Below, one piece after another: positions 8,848-17,301 of a stretch of 64,000 bases of DNA (its first letter is position 1; every line of letters begins with the position of its first letter). The DNA lies in assembly GCA_013154095.1 (NCBI GenBank), contig JAADDD010000004.1:1-64000 (forward strand). The letters are read 5' to 3'. The DNA is from a bacterium. Its GTDB lineage: Archaea > JAADDD01. Below the pieces are notes generated by a model, which saw nothing but the letters and a program-made list of their open reading frames with translations, was not told where the DNA came from and did no database searches. The translations under genes and the position numbers were made by a program.

Positions 8848-8921
8848 TGCCGCCGCCGGGATTTGAACCCGGGTCACGGGATTGAAAGCCCCGCATGATA
8901 GCCGGGCTACACCACGGCGGC
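8848..8921 (-). tRNA. tRNA-Glu (UUC)
   Basis: Acceptor stem GCCGCCG pairs with CGGCGGC, the T arm reads GGGTTCAAATCCC, and the anticodon loop CTTTCAA on a CGGGG/TCCCG stem gives UUC. The discriminator is A and CCA is not encoded. It lies only five bases downstream of tRNA-Gly on the same strand, so the two are cotranscribed. Confidence 0.95.
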
Positions 8922-8926
8922 ACTGG

Positions 8927-8999
8927 TGCGGGGGTCGGGATTCGAACCCGAGCCTTCGGCTTGGAAGGCCGACGTCCTGCCAGGCTAGACTACCCCCGC
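8927..8999 (-). tRNA. tRNA-Gly (UCC)
   Basis: Acceptor GCGGGGG/CCCCCGC, T arm GGGTTCGAATCCC, anticodon loop CTTCCAA on TCGGC/GCCGA giving UCC. The discriminator A is followed by an encoded CCA (8926-8924 on this strand). First gene of the Gly-Glu pair. Confidence 0.95.
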
Positions 9000-9096
9000 A
9001 CTCGTAGAATTAAATAGCTTTCGTTTTTAAAAGCTTAGCAGTGGGGAAGGAGGTGAACGCTGAGCGGTGATGTGCGATCGCGGGCGAGCCGACTTC

Positions 9097-9146
9097 TTTA
9101 TTTCATTAATTAATGTGTTAATTAACACATTAATTAATGAAATAAA
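9097..9146. repeat. 50-bp perfect AT-rich palindrome
   Basis: All 25 base pairs of the two arms match, centred between 9121 and 9122 in TTAATTAA. The dodecamer CATTAATTAATG, itself a palindrome, occurs at 9104-9115 and again at 9128-9139, so the structure is nested. It sits in a gene-free, AT-rich stretch (9001-9212) between tRNA-Gly and tRNA-Ser(UGA). A role as protein-binding site, origin-like element or RNA hairpin is possible; none can be proven from sequence. Confidence 0.9.
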
Positions 9147-9182
9147 TTATGTTTGTTTCATTTATTGATGAATTGCTAAATT

Positions 9183-9212
9183 CATTTCTTAATTAAATAA
9201 AGAATTAATTAG
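9183..9212 (-). repeat. 30-bp tail repeat after tRNA-Ser(UGA), copy 1
   Basis: The 30 bases directly after the tRNA discriminator are identical, in the same orientation relative to the tRNA, to 35558-35587 behind tRNA-Ser(CGA). It can fold with TTCTT pairing AAGAA. It may be a terminator or trailer element, or the mark of a tRNA gene duplication. Confidence 0.85.
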
Positions 9213-9299
9213 CGCCGGGGCCGGGATTTGAACCCGGGCGGGCCTCGCGGCCCATCGGATCTCAAGTCCGACCCCTTACCCTGGCTCGGGCACCCCGGC
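9213..9299 (-). tRNA. tRNA-Ser (UGA)
   Basis: Class II tRNA with a long variable arm. Acceptor GCCGGGG/CCCCGGC, discriminator G, anticodon loop CTTGAGA on TCGGA/TCCGA giving UGA. CCA is not encoded; the next bases are CTAATT of the tail repeat. A likely TATA element on this strand is near 9306-9316. Confidence 0.95.
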
Positions 9300-9349
9300 A
9301 AGCTTGATAAAATAAGCCAGCCGCATACCTTTAAGTCTTCGCGGAGACT

Positions 9350-9799
9350 ATGCAGCTCGAGAAACCTGTAAGTGCTGTAATGAGCATTAATTTTCTTTGG
9401 CTTCCTGCTACTGCTACTGTTGAGCAAGCCGTGCAGCTTTTCTTGCAGCACAAGCCTAGCTTCTTGCCTGTACTCAGCGAGGACAAGAAACGTGTGCTGG
9501 GTGTTGTAGAACCTCTGGACTTGCTCTCGGCAAAAGACAGCAAGGCAAGCATAACTTCGTGCATGCAGGCAAGCTTCCCGAAAGTATATTCCGACGACAA
9601 CCTTGTAGCAGTTCTCAGGGCATTTCGCCAGCACAAGAAACTGTACGCAGTCGTGCTCGACAAGTACACCGAAATACCGGTAGGAGTTGTTACTGTGGTG
9701 GACGTGCTCGCTTCCTTGCCAGAGCTGGCAGAATACTTCCTGCCATTCGTGGACCTCAGCAGAAAGTTCAGGGTAGAAGAAAATGGAGAAGTTCCTTGA
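9350..9799 (+). CDS. CBS-domain pair protein
   Basis: 149 residues made of two CBS repeats (about residues 5-60 and 68-125). The first opens with KPVSAVMSINFLWLPATATVEQA and both end in the typical GVVxxxDLL or GVVTVVDVL turn. Such stand-alone pairs bind adenine nucleotides and act as regulatory modules. It overlaps the next gene, an AI-2E family membrane protein, by 17 bases, so it may sense energy state for that transporter; this link is inferred only from the overlap. Confidence 0.87.
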   Translation: MQLEKPVSAVMSINFLWLPATATVEQAVQLFLQHKPSFLPVLSEDKKRVLGVVEPLDLLSAKDSKASITSCMQASFPKVYSDDNLVAVLRAFRQHKKLYAVVLDKYTEIPVGVVTVVDVLASLPELAEYFLPFVDLSRKFRVEENGEVP

Positions 9800-10793
9800 G
9801 CGCAGAATTTATGGCTACAAGCTCTGGGAAGTGCTGCTAGTACTAGTCGCGCTTGGACTGCTGCTTTACTGCATTAGAGGCTTTCTCGGGCCAATTTTTC
9901 TCGGCTTTATAATAGGATATATACTATTACCTATTTATAATAAAATAAATAAGCTAGTAAAGAAGCGTGTTGCTGCTGCCTGCATCACGCTTGCACTGTT
10001 CTACTTGCCTCTACTCTTCATGGCCTGGCAAATATTCAACTGGTTCATCCAAGAACTTGTCAGCATGTACCTTCAGCTAGCTTCTCTTCATTTTCCTAAG
10101 CTTGGCGGGCTCTTTTCTCTCTTCAATCCAGCAGCAATTGTCTGGTCTGTACTAAAGAAAATTTCTGAATTTTTCAGCAAGTTCACGATTTATTCGCCTT
10201 CTACTGTACTAAAACTACTAATAGATTTTGTTCTTGTAGTTGTTATCAGCTTCTTTGTTCTGCTAGAAGGTTCTTCGTGGAGGAAGGCCCTGCTTAAATC
10301 ACTGCCAAAAGAAAAGCGCATAACCCTGCTCAAGTTCATCAAGCGCCTGGATGAAGTTTACTACAATATTTTTGTTGTACAATTTTACGTTGCTCTAATA
10401 GTTTTTGTGCTTGCCTTAATTTTCTTTTACCTGGTAGGAGCAAAATATGTGCTAATATATTCTGCAGCTTGTTTTATCTTTGCCCTTATACCAATCTTTG
10501 ATGCTTGGATGGTGTGCTTGCTAGTCTCCATGTTTGCCTTCCTTAAAGGTCAGCTGCTCAAGGCACTGCTCATTTCCACGCTCGGCTCGTTCTTGCTTTC
10601 CGTTGTGCCCGGATATATAATCAGGCCAAAGCTTGCGCAGAAGAAGGCGCGCGTGCATGGAGGTCTTATTTTTGTCGCCTATCTCATTGGCCCATTTGTG
10701 TTTGGACCGATAGGATTTCTGGCAGTACCTGCTATCTTTGGTTTCTTTCAGGTAGCGCTAGAAATGGTGCTGAAGAAGCCTAAGGAAGCCTGA
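9783..10793 (+). CDS. AI-2E family (PerM-like) membrane transporter
   Basis: 336 residues with about eight hydrophobic helices in the AI-2E/PerM arrangement (COG0628): two helices near residues 15-50, a periplasm-facing middle part, and a late cluster ending in HGGLIFVAYLIGPFVFGPIGF, the conserved loop-helix of this family. Members export small molecules or ions, and the archaeal substrate is unknown. Translation is coupled to the CBS gene. The 3' end overlaps the convergent serS by 14 bases. Confidence 0.88.
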   Translation: MEKFLERRIYGYKLWEVLLVLVALGLLLYCIRGFLGPIFLGFIIGYILLPIYNKINKLVKKRVAAACITLALFYLPLLFMAWQIFNWFIQELVSMYLQLASLHFPKLGGLFSLFNPAAIVWSVLKKISEFFSKFTIYSPSTVLKLLIDFVLVVVISFFVLLEGSSWRKALLKSLPKEKRITLLKFIKRLDEVYYNIFVVQFYVALIVFVLALIFFYLVGAKYVLIYSAACFIFALIPIFDAWMVCLLVSMFAFLKGQLLKALLISTLGSFLLSVVPGYIIRPKLAQKKARVHGGLIFVAYLIGPFVFGPIGFLAVPAIFGFFQVALEMVLKKPKEA

Positions 10794-12150
10794 TATTTGC
10801 TGGCCTGATGTAGTCTTTTGGCGCTGTTTCTGCTGGCTCCAAGTATTTTCTCAGCACTCTTGGTATTTCGATAGTTCCGTCTTCCTGCACGTAGTTCTCG
10901 AAAATGCAAGCAATTGTGCGCTGTACTGCAATTGCAGTGCAGTTGAGCGTGTGCACGTAGTCTGTGCTACCGTCAGGCAGCCTATATCTGATATCTAGCC
11001 TGTAGCTCTGCCAGTCAGTGCAGTTGCTGCAAGAACCGAGCTCGCGGTAGCGACCTTGTCCAGGAAACCAGCCCTCTAGATCGTACTGCTTCACCGCTCT
11101 TCTTCCCATGTCTCCGCTGCACAGCAAAACTAAGCGATAAGGTATTCCTAGACCTTCTGCCAGCTCGCACATGTTATCTTTCAGCTCTTCGAGAAATTTT
11201 CTAGAATCTTCTGGTTTACAGAAAATAAACTGCTCGACTTTTTCGAATTGGTGAACACGGAAAATACCTTTAGTGTCTTTTCCGTGAGCTCCTGCTTCTT
11301 TCCTGAAACAAGGAGAGAAGCCTACAATTTTTAGTGGTAGCTCACCTTCCTCGAATACTTTTCCTGCCATCATGGCAGCAATAGGATGCTCTGCAGTAGC
11401 AATTAGGCAGAGCTCTTCTTCGACTACTTCGTAAATAGCGTCCTTGAACGCCTGCAGATCCTCTGCTCCTAAATAATATTGCCGCTTAAGCATGTACGGT
11501 GGCAACACGGGCACGTAGCCCTTGCGCTTAAGGAAATCTATAGCATACAGCACTAGAGCTAGCTCGAGCCAAAGGATGTCGCCTAGCATGTAGTAAAAGC
11601 GCGAGCCTGCAACTTTGCCTGCTTGCCTAGTGTCCACGTAGCCCAGCTCTTCCATCTCGTAGTGGTGTCTTGGACGCTGCTCTACTACCTCGTACTCTAC
11701 TTGCCAGCCTTTCAGCTGCTCAAAGAACTGCTGTAAATACTCCTTGTAGACCTTTGGCTTGCCGAAAAACTTTACTGGCACATTATAATTTTCGTCTGGT
11801 CCCTCTGGCACATCCTCGTCTACAGTGTTTGGTAAGCTGAGCAAAATATTGTCTCTTTCTTGTTTGTAGCGCTTTTCTTGTTCTTCCACCTCTTTTATTT
11901 TTTCCAGCAACTTTTTAGCTTCCTCAATTTTCTTTTTCCTTTCTTCTGGAGGCAACTTTGCAATTTCTGCACTAAGTTTATTGTGTTCTGCCCTTAATTT
12001 GTTCAGCTCTGTAACGGTCTCTCTCCAACGCTTGTCGAGCTCTACGGCTTTGTCAACAATGCTTGGATCGAGTCCCCGCTTGCGCAAAGAATTCTTAAGC
12101 TTAGCAGGATCTACGCGCAAGTAATATAATATGCTCCACATTTTCCTCAT
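10780..12150 (-). CDS. serS: Seryl-tRNA synthetase (class II, bacterial/eukaryal type)
   Basis: 456 residues. The N-terminal coiled coil (about 40-105) grips the long variable arm of tRNA-Ser, and the class II core follows with motif 2 seen as FRKEAGAHGKDTKGIFRVHQFEKVEQF split across residues near 268-295, and a late CTAIAVQRTIACIFEN motif 3 region. This is the common SerRS type, not the rare methanogen form. The start at 12150 shares ATGA with the upstream TtuA-like gene; an ATG three codons later is also possible. Three tRNA-Ser genes are in the window. Confidence 0.96.
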   Translation of the reverse strand: MRKMWSILYYLRVDPAKLKNSLRKRGLDPSIVDKAVELDKRWRETVTELNKLRAEHNKLSAEIAKLPPEERKKKIEEAKKLLEKIKEVEEQEKRYKQERDNILLSLPNTVDEDVPEGPDENYNVPVKFFGKPKVYKEYLQQFFEQLKGWQVEYEVVEQRPRHHYEMEELGYVDTRQAGKVAGSRFYYMLGDILWLELALVLYAIDFLKRKGYVPVLPPYMLKRQYYLGAEDLQAFKDAIYEVVEEELCLIATAEHPIAAMMAGKVFEEGELPLKIVGFSPCFRKEAGAHGKDTKGIFRVHQFEKVEQFIFCKPEDSRKFLEELKDNMCELAEGLGIPYRLVLLCSGDMGRRAVKQYDLEGWFPGQGRYRELGSCSNCTDWQSYRLDIRYRLPDGSTDYVHTLNCTAIAVQRTIACIFENYVQEDGTIEIPRVLRKYLEPAETAPKDYIRPANIRLP

Positions 12151-12989
12151 TTCTTTTCTCCTCTGTTCAGCTTAAAAATCCTGCAGAAAGTACAAATTCC
12201 ATCCTTTGAGCTTGTTGGTTCGCCACACAGCTTGCAGTCTTTGAGGTGCTCTTCTCCTACCGGAATGAGCGGAGCATACTTTTCGAGGAAAAACTTCACA
12301 GAAGTGTAGAGAATGGTAGGATCTTGCTGCTCTATTTGCCGCACTATTTCCTTCCAGTAATTCCTTTCTATATAAGGACAGCGCAGAGTTACGTGTGGTA
12401 TTTTGTAGCGCTGAACAAGTAGTTCTATCCATGATTCTGGAACAAAATACAGCGGCTTTGCCATTATTATTTGTTTGGGATGCGCGGGAAGCTTGCAAGG
12501 AAGGTTCCTAGCAGAATATTCTAGTGTGCCAGTAGAGAGGTTAATCAGCAAGAACCTATAAATGTCGCTGAGATTATGCGCAGTTACAAGTACCTCAAAG
12601 CCTAGCTCACGTGTCACTTTATTAAAATAGTACCGTTTGGCCACGCCGCACACAGAACAGACCTTTCTTCCGCGAAGCTTTGCAGCCTCTGGTATTCTTA
12701 GCCAGCTAAGATCTTCTATGTGCAGCTCGATGCCAAGCTCGCTGCAAGCACGCTTTACTGTTTCTAGTTGGGCCTGCGAGAACTCTCCGTAACCTAGGAA
12801 AAGGTGCAGCACAGAAAATTCGAAGCCAAATTCATGTAATTTATAAAGTAAAAACATAGAATCTTTTCCTCCTGAAACAGCTACTAGTAATTTCTTGTTT
12901 TTTATTTGCTTGACTATCCTGTTTATCCTTTTATTTACAAGTCTTTCTATTCTGCGCAGTTTTCTCAGGAAGATCTTTTCTCCTGCCAT
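12147..12989 (-). CDS. TtuA/Ncs6-like tRNA thiolation PP-loop enzyme
   Basis: 280 residues. The ATP PP-loop SGGKDS is at 39-44, a CSVCG motif with Cys111 and Cys114 follows, a lone RCPY cysteine lies near 205, and a zinc-ribbon CKLCG...CTFCR closes the protein. This set (three catalytic-site cysteines plus zinc) is typical of the TtuA/TtcA/Ncs6 family that makes 2-thiouridine or 2-thiocytidine in tRNA. It heads the operon with serS (ATGA overlap). The exact target nucleoside cannot be told. Confidence 0.85.
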   Translation of the reverse strand: MAGEKIFLRKLRRIERLVNKRINRIVKQIKNKKLLVAVSGGKDSMFLLYKLHEFGFEFSVLHLFLGYGEFSQAQLETVKRACSELGIELHIEDLSWLRIPEAAKLRGRKVCSVCGVAKRYYFNKVTRELGFEVLVTAHNLSDIYRFLLINLSTGTLEYSARNLPCKLPAHPKQIIMAKPLYFVPESWIELLVQRYKIPHVTLRCPYIERNYWKEIVRQIEQQDPTILYTSVKFFLEKYAPLIPVGEEHLKDCKLCGEPTSSKDGICTFCRIFKLNRGEKK

Positions 12990-13086
12990 TTTCTCTGTTA
13001 CACTGCTATTATTAAATTAATAATTTATTTAATGAGCTGCGTGCAAACAATTATTAGTAATTTAGTATTATTTAGGGCTGGAAAAT

Positions 13087-13404
13087 TTGGCGGCAGTGCT
13101 TGAAATACAGACTAGAATAAGCCGAAAGTTTGGACTCATTTTTAGGCAAACCGTGCTTGGAGCCATCTATGCTCGATTCGGCAAGCTTTCTCCTGAAGTT
13201 GCACGGCAGAACAACGAAATAATTTCTGAGGCAAATTCAAGGCTTTACCAGTTCTTGGCTTCGCAAGGAATAGCCGATCCCGTTAGAATTTTTGCCACTA
13301 TAGAACTAGAAGATAATGGCCTGATCAAGAAAATAAAAATAACTAAAATAGAAGTTTACAAAAAGGAAAAAGAATTACTGCCAAATATTGAGGTAGGACA
13401 ATAA
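13087..13404 (+). CDS. Small conserved-looking protein of unknown function
   Basis: 105 residues from a TTG start at 13087; a GTG at 13096 is an alternative and no ATG is available near the N terminus. It is an alpha/beta protein with an amphipathic stretch (LSPEVARQNNEIISEANSRLY) and a charged C-terminal beta region. I do not recognise the family. The stop is followed by one base and then the C5 methyltransferase ATG, so the two genes are surely cotranscribed and may act together. Confidence 0.7.
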   Translation: MAAVLEIQTRISRKFGLIFRQTVLGAIYARFGKLSPEVARQNNEIISEANSRLYQFLASQGIADPVRIFATIELEDNGLIKKIKITKIEVYKKEKELLPNIEVGQ

Positions 13405-13405
13405 A

Positions 13406-14353
13406 ATGGATGTACGTATCATAGATCTTTTTTGTGGAGGCGGAGGATTTTCGCGAGGCTTTCATCAGGCAGGACTACCTGTGTGCTTGGCTGTTGACTG
13501 TGCCTGGTACTGCTGCCTTACCTACAGCCAAAACTTTCCAGCCACAATTTGTCTCTGCAAGGACATCCGCGAGCTCTCAGCGAGAAAAGTGCGCGAAATT
13601 GTCGGAGAAGTAGACATTATCATTGGCAGTCCTCCCTGTGAACCGTTCACTGCTGCGAGCGCTAAGCGCCTGCGCAGACCACTGGACAGGCTGTACGTCG
13701 ACGAGCGCGGCAGGCTCACGCTCGAATACATTCGGCTAGTAGCAAATCTTCGACCCCAGTACTTTGTGCTGGAAAACGTGCCCCAGCTGGTGGAAGGTCC
13801 GCTGGGAAAGGCACTTGCTAGAGAGTTCGAGCGCGCAGGCTACCGCGTATATTATAACATTTTGCGCGCCGAGCTGCTGGGCACGCCTTCTCGGAGAACT
13901 AGGCTCTTTGTTGCCAACTTCAAGCTTCCTCAGCCCAAGCCTTTGCCGCGAATTACTGTCGAGCAAGCACTCAGTGGCTTGCCAGATCCTAGACTACCAA
14001 ATTCTTTGCCGAACCATGTCTACGTACCGCTCTCACGCAGACAGCAGCGTGAGCTTTGCAGGCTGCGCTGGGGCCAGGCACTGCGCTACTACAAGGATGC
14101 TCTTGGTCGCAGCCTAGGCAACTACGAGCGACTGTACCCTTACGATGTAGCCCCATCAATCAAGGGCCAGAGCAGGTTCGTGCATCCTTACGATGACAGG
14201 CTCCTCACTGTAAGGGAACAGGCGAGGCTGATGGGCTTTCCTGATGAGCACGTGTTTCTTGGGAGCAAGGACCAGCAATATGACATGGTAGGAGAAGCAG
14301 TGCCCCCTACAGTGAGCCGTTATATAGCTGAAGTGCTGAAAAGCAAGCTATGA
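13406..14353 (+). CDS. DNA (cytosine-5) methyltransferase, orphan
   Basis: 315 residues with ordered C5-methyltransferase motifs: motif I DLFCGGGGFS at 7-16 (SAM binding), motif IV GSPPCEPF with catalytic Cys78, motif VI ENVPQ at 123-127, RRTRLF motif VIII and the C-terminal GEAVPPTVSRYIA motif X. The target-recognition region between VIII and IX is short. No restriction nuclease or very-short-patch endonuclease is nearby, so it looks like a solitary modification enzyme. It lies between a small unknown protein and an MFS-like protein in one tightly overlapping operon. Confidence 0.93.
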   Translation: MDVRIIDLFCGGGGFSRGFHQAGLPVCLAVDCAWYCCLTYSQNFPATICLCKDIRELSARKVREIVGEVDIIIGSPPCEPFTAASAKRLRRPLDRLYVDERGRLTLEYIRLVANLRPQYFVLENVPQLVEGPLGKALAREFERAGYRVYYNILRAELLGTPSRRTRLFVANFKLPQPKPLPRITVEQALSGLPDPRLPNSLPNHVYVPLSRRQQRELCRLRWGQALRYYKDALGRSLGNYERLYPYDVAPSIKGQSRFVHPYDDRLLTVREQARLMGFPDEHVFLGSKDQQYDMVGEAVPPTVSRYIAEVLKSKL

Positions 14354-15447
14354 AAGACGGAAAGAAATTCTACTTAATTTCTTTGCTTTATCCTACAATT
14401 GATGGTTTCGTTTCGTTTATACTACCGAGAAAGCTGGTCTCGATTTCTAGACAAGACATTGGACTAATGTCTGCCCGATATTTTACAGGCTTCTTTACAG
14501 ACTTACTGATTTTCAGGAAATTCTGCACTGAGCGCTGTAAGAGCGTACTAATGGTAGCGTTTCTTGCACTTTTCCTCTCTTTGCTTTTCTTGCTTCCAGG
14601 TAGCCTACTCTTTATTCTGCTTTCTTTAGTACTTTATGGCATTGTAGACATAACTTTCTGGTCTGCAGCTACAGGCTACCTAGAACGAATGACAGATAAC
14701 CTCGAAAAAGACCTCGAGCTCTTTTCTTTTTTCACTTTGCTGGGCTATTTTCTTTCTATTATTAATCTTTTATTCTACCTTTTCTTCCACAAGCTAGTTT
14801 TCTTGGTCTTGTTTGGTATTGTTGGAGCGCTGATAGTGCTTGGCAGACTGCTTGTTCCTGACAAGCTAGTCACGTGCCAGCAAGTTACTCTGAACAGGAA
14901 GAACTTGAAGAAGTATGTGCTCGTTTTCTTGTCAGCCTTCCTTTTCTTTTGCTGGTTATCTACATACTTCATTATTTTACCATCAATACTTAAGTTGCTG
15001 GGCATTTCTTTTCTTGTTTCGGCACTGATCTTTGCAGGCTTCAACCTTTCACGTGCACTCGCTGGACTAGTTTATGCCAGAATAATTAGACATCTACCGA
15101 AAAAGTTTAGGAGTTCGTACAAACTTGCCTATTTTCTGGCTGCATGCGGAGCATTCACTGCAGCAGCATTGCTGGCAAAGAATATTTACTTTATTTTCGT
15201 CTGCACACTTGCTGCCGCAGCTATTTTCATGCTAGCCTACAATGAATGGTTCGAAGAAATGAATGGCAAGTTTCCTGCACTCTGTCATTCAGGAGAAATC
15301 GGTGTATTTGTTACAATGGGCTCAGAGCTTGCGTTTTGTGTTACTCCGCTAGTCACTGCAGCGCTCGGCAAGCTGGTAGACCTGCAGTTTGTGCTCTATC
15401 CTATATTATTAATTATTATATTGCATATATTATTATTTAATAAATGA
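14350..15447 (+). CDS. MFS-like multi-spanning membrane protein
   Basis: 365 residues with about ten to twelve hydrophobic helices and short charged loops, consistent with a reduced major-facilitator fold. No substrate signature is visible. Starts with an ATGA overlap on the methyltransferase and ends with an ATGA overlap on the PfkB kinase, so all are one transcript. Pairing with a sugar or nucleoside kinase suggests uptake of that kinase's substrate, an inference from gene order only. Confidence 0.75.
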   Translation: MKDGKKFYLISLLYPTIDGFVSFILPRKLVSISRQDIGLMSARYFTGFFTDLLIFRKFCTERCKSVLMVAFLALFLSLLFLLPGSLLFILLSLVLYGIVDITFWSAATGYLERMTDNLEKDLELFSFFTLLGYFLSIINLLFYLFFHKLVFLVLFGIVGALIVLGRLLVPDKLVTCQQVTLNRKNLKKYVLVFLSAFLFFCWLSTYFIILPSILKLLGISFLVSALIFAGFNLSRALAGLVYARIIRHLPKKFRSSYKLAYFLAACGAFTAAALLAKNIYFIFVCTLAAAAIFMLAYNEWFEEMNGKFPALCHSGEIGVFVTMGSELAFCVTPLVTAALGKLVDLQFVLYPILLIIILHILLFNK

Positions 15448-16379
15448 AGCGCGGAGTGCTCTGCTTTGGCGGACTCGCGCTAGACTACATTTTGCTGGTG
15501 CCGCGTCTTCCCGGAAAGAACGAAGCAGTTGACGTGCAGGAACTTTCGGTGACTTTTGGTGGCGCAGCAGCCAACGTAGCAGTTACAGTAGCAAAGCTTG
15601 GAGGCAGCGCTGGCCTAGTGGCAGCAGCAGGCAAGGACTTTATGTCGAGCGGTTACAGGCACTACCTGTTTTCTCTAGGCATCGACCTGCGCGGAGTGCT
15701 CGAGCGCGACGACATGTACATGCCGCGCTGCTTCCTTGTCTCGCGCGGCGACGACCAGATGATTTTCTACTACGAGGAAAGGCAAAAGGTGAAAGAAGTG
15801 CTGCTAGAAAACCTTGGTATGCTCAGGGAACTCGCAAAGCACTACAAGATTCTGCACTTCTCTACTGGCGATTTTGAGGTATACCTCCAGTTTCTCGAGA
15901 GCTACACGAAGCTGCCAGGACAAAAGATTTCTGTTGACCCAGGTCAGCAAACATTCTCGGAAACAGCACTAGCAGCTCGCTTAGTGCAGCTGGCAGACTA
16001 CGTGTTCATGAACGAGCACGAGTGGAAAAGACTTGCAGAATACTTTGGTGTAGAGCATCCTGGCCAGCTCGGCAAAGAACTGGTAGTAGTTTCCCGGGGA
16101 GAACAGGGAGCCGTAATTTACTGGCAGGGCAAGGAACTTGCTGTGCCTGCCTGCAGGCCTGCACGGGTCGAGGATCCTACGGGCTGCGGAGACGCTCACA
16201 GAGGAGCGTTTCTTTTTGCCTTACTTGCTGGACTAGATGTTGCTAAAGCTGCACGCTTAGCCTCTGCTGTAGCTTCGTTTGTCGTAGAAGCAAGAGGAGC
16301 TCAGACAAACTTGCCAGACATCAGGCGCGCAGCTGAGCGCTACGAGAACTGCTTTGGAGAGCCTCTACAAATGCCTTAA
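15444..16379 (+). CDS. PfkB-family sugar/nucleoside kinase
   Basis: 311-residue ribokinase-fold kinase. The N-terminal signature FGGAAANVAVTVAKLGG starts near residue 37, and the C-terminal signature DPTGCGDAHRGAF near 243 holds the catalytic base (the Asp of GCGDA) and anion hole. The DPTGCGDA form is common in adenosine/nucleoside-type members, but sugar kinases cannot be excluded. It is last in the operon with the methyltransferase and MFS-like protein. Its last 59 bases overlap the convergent P-loop kinase gene. Confidence 0.9.
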   Translation: MKRGVLCFGGLALDYILLVPRLPGKNEAVDVQELSVTFGGAAANVAVTVAKLGGSAGLVAAAGKDFMSSGYRHYLFSLGIDLRGVLERDDMYMPRCFLVSRGDDQMIFYYEERQKVKEVLLENLGMLRELAKHYKILHFSTGDFEVYLQFLESYTKLPGQKISVDPGQQTFSETALAARLVQLADYVFMNEHEWKRLAEYFGVEHPGQLGKELVVVSRGEQGAVIYWQGKELAVPACRPARVEDPTGCGDAHRGAFLFALLAGLDVAKAARLASAVASFVVEARGAQTNLPDIRRAAERYENCFGEPLQMP

Positions 16380-16908
16380 CTAAGACAAACACTTGCTCTA
16401 TTCCTAGATTGTCTGTGTCTAGTAGCAGATCAAATAAACCTTTTCTTTCTATTTCGTCTACTCCTTTTTCTGTTGGATGGTTGAAGAGCTGCAAGAATTC
16501 CGCGAAGCTGCTGACCCTGTCTTTTTCTGCTCCGCGCTGCTGACTTCTCCTGTAAGCAACTTCGGGCGATACCTTGAGCAGCACTATTTTCGCTCCTAGC
16601 TTTTTTAGCAATCTTGCAGTTCCTGGACTGCGGACCCCATCAATAACTACTTTTTCTGCTCTTGTTTCTCTTAACTTGCCTAGAATTATCCAGTCCCAGA
16701 AATGCTTGTCATATTCTAGTCCAGCAAAAGCAATCTTGTCAAGGTTTTCTCTGGTAGGAAGAAATCCTAGTCTTTCGCACAAAAAAGTTACTGGCTCAGA
16801 GAAAGCCAACACTTTAAAGCCCATGTTTTCGGCTAGCATTCTTGCAAGGGTTGATTTACCAGAGGCCATTTTTCCTGCTAATCCTAGAATAATCCTTTCT
16901 TTCTTCAT
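16321..16908 (-). CDS. P-loop nucleotide/dephospho-CoA kinase-like protein
   Basis: 195 residues from the ATG at 16908; the 15-codon upstream extension is unlikely because a TATA-like ATATTTATATTATG on this strand lies just before this start. The Walker A motif GLAGKMASGKST begins near residue 8, VVIDGVRSPG forms the Walker B region, and a YRRSQQRG lid-like segment follows. It belongs with small nucleotide kinases resembling CoaE or adenylate kinase. Since adk and cmk are absent from their usual places in the spc operon, it could cover an NMP-kinase role; that is speculation. Confidence 0.78.
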   Translation of the reverse strand: MKKERIILGLAGKMASGKSTLARMLAENMGFKVLAFSEPVTFLCERLGFLPTRENLDKIAFAGLEYDKHFWDWIILGKLRETRAEKVVIDGVRSPGTARLLKKLGAKIVLLKVSPEVAYRRSQQRGAEKDRVSSFAEFLQLFNHPTEKGVDEIERKGLFDLLLDTDNLGIEQVFVLVKAFVEALQSSSRSAQLRA

Positions 16909-17036
16909 TTTATATACTTGAATTATTAATTCATAATATAAATATTTAGACATTGCTAGTCGTAGCTTGACGTGGCGAAAAATAATTAAACCCTCGCGGA
17001 GTAGAGTAATTGAAAAAAGAGGTGAGGTGGAGATAA

Positions 17037-17222
17037 ATGGCCATAAAGGTAAAACGAGAATCTAAGTTCAAGTGGTCCATCAATGGAAAGCCTGTAGCAG
17101 GTCGCGGCAAAAAAGCAGTCATCGAGGAGCTCAGAAAAATGGGCGTTCCAGAAGACAAAATCAAAAAATTCGAAAAAATGAAGATCGAGGTTGGCCAGGA
17201 AGTCGACATCGAGAAGCTCTAA
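17037..17222 (+). CDS. Small basic protein, unknown
   Basis: 61 residues, Lys-rich, with a beta-turn WSINGKPVAGRGKKA and a helix AVIEELRKMGVPEDKIKKFEKM. I do not recognise the family. It is supported by a strong ribosome site (GGTGAGGTGG at 17021-17030) and clean termination before the next promoter. The opposite strand also has an open frame, which is a shadow. Confidence 0.75.
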   Translation: MAIKVKRESKFKWSINGKPVAGRGKKAVIEELRKMGVPEDKIKKFEKMKIEVGQEVDIEKL

Positions 17223-17272
17223 GCTCTTAAAACATTTCCTTCTTCTGCACCATCTTTCTTCTTACCAAGCAA

Positions 17273-17283
17273 TTAATATAAAT
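17273..17283 (+). promoter_or_regulatory. TATA box for the 135-residue protein
   Basis: TTAATATAAAT is centred 24 bases before the ATG at 17302, predicting a leaderless transcript. Confidence 0.55.
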
Positions 17284-17301
17284 AGACGGTAAAAAGTTCC
17301 A

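Noticed and set aside
9041..9092. Possible further box C/D RNA between tRNA-Gly and the palindrome
   Set aside because: D' CTGA (9060-9063) and C' GTGATGT (9067-9073) are present and a GTGGGGA lies 12 bases upstream, but box C is too degenerate and no CTGA follows at 12 bases; only CCGA after 15.
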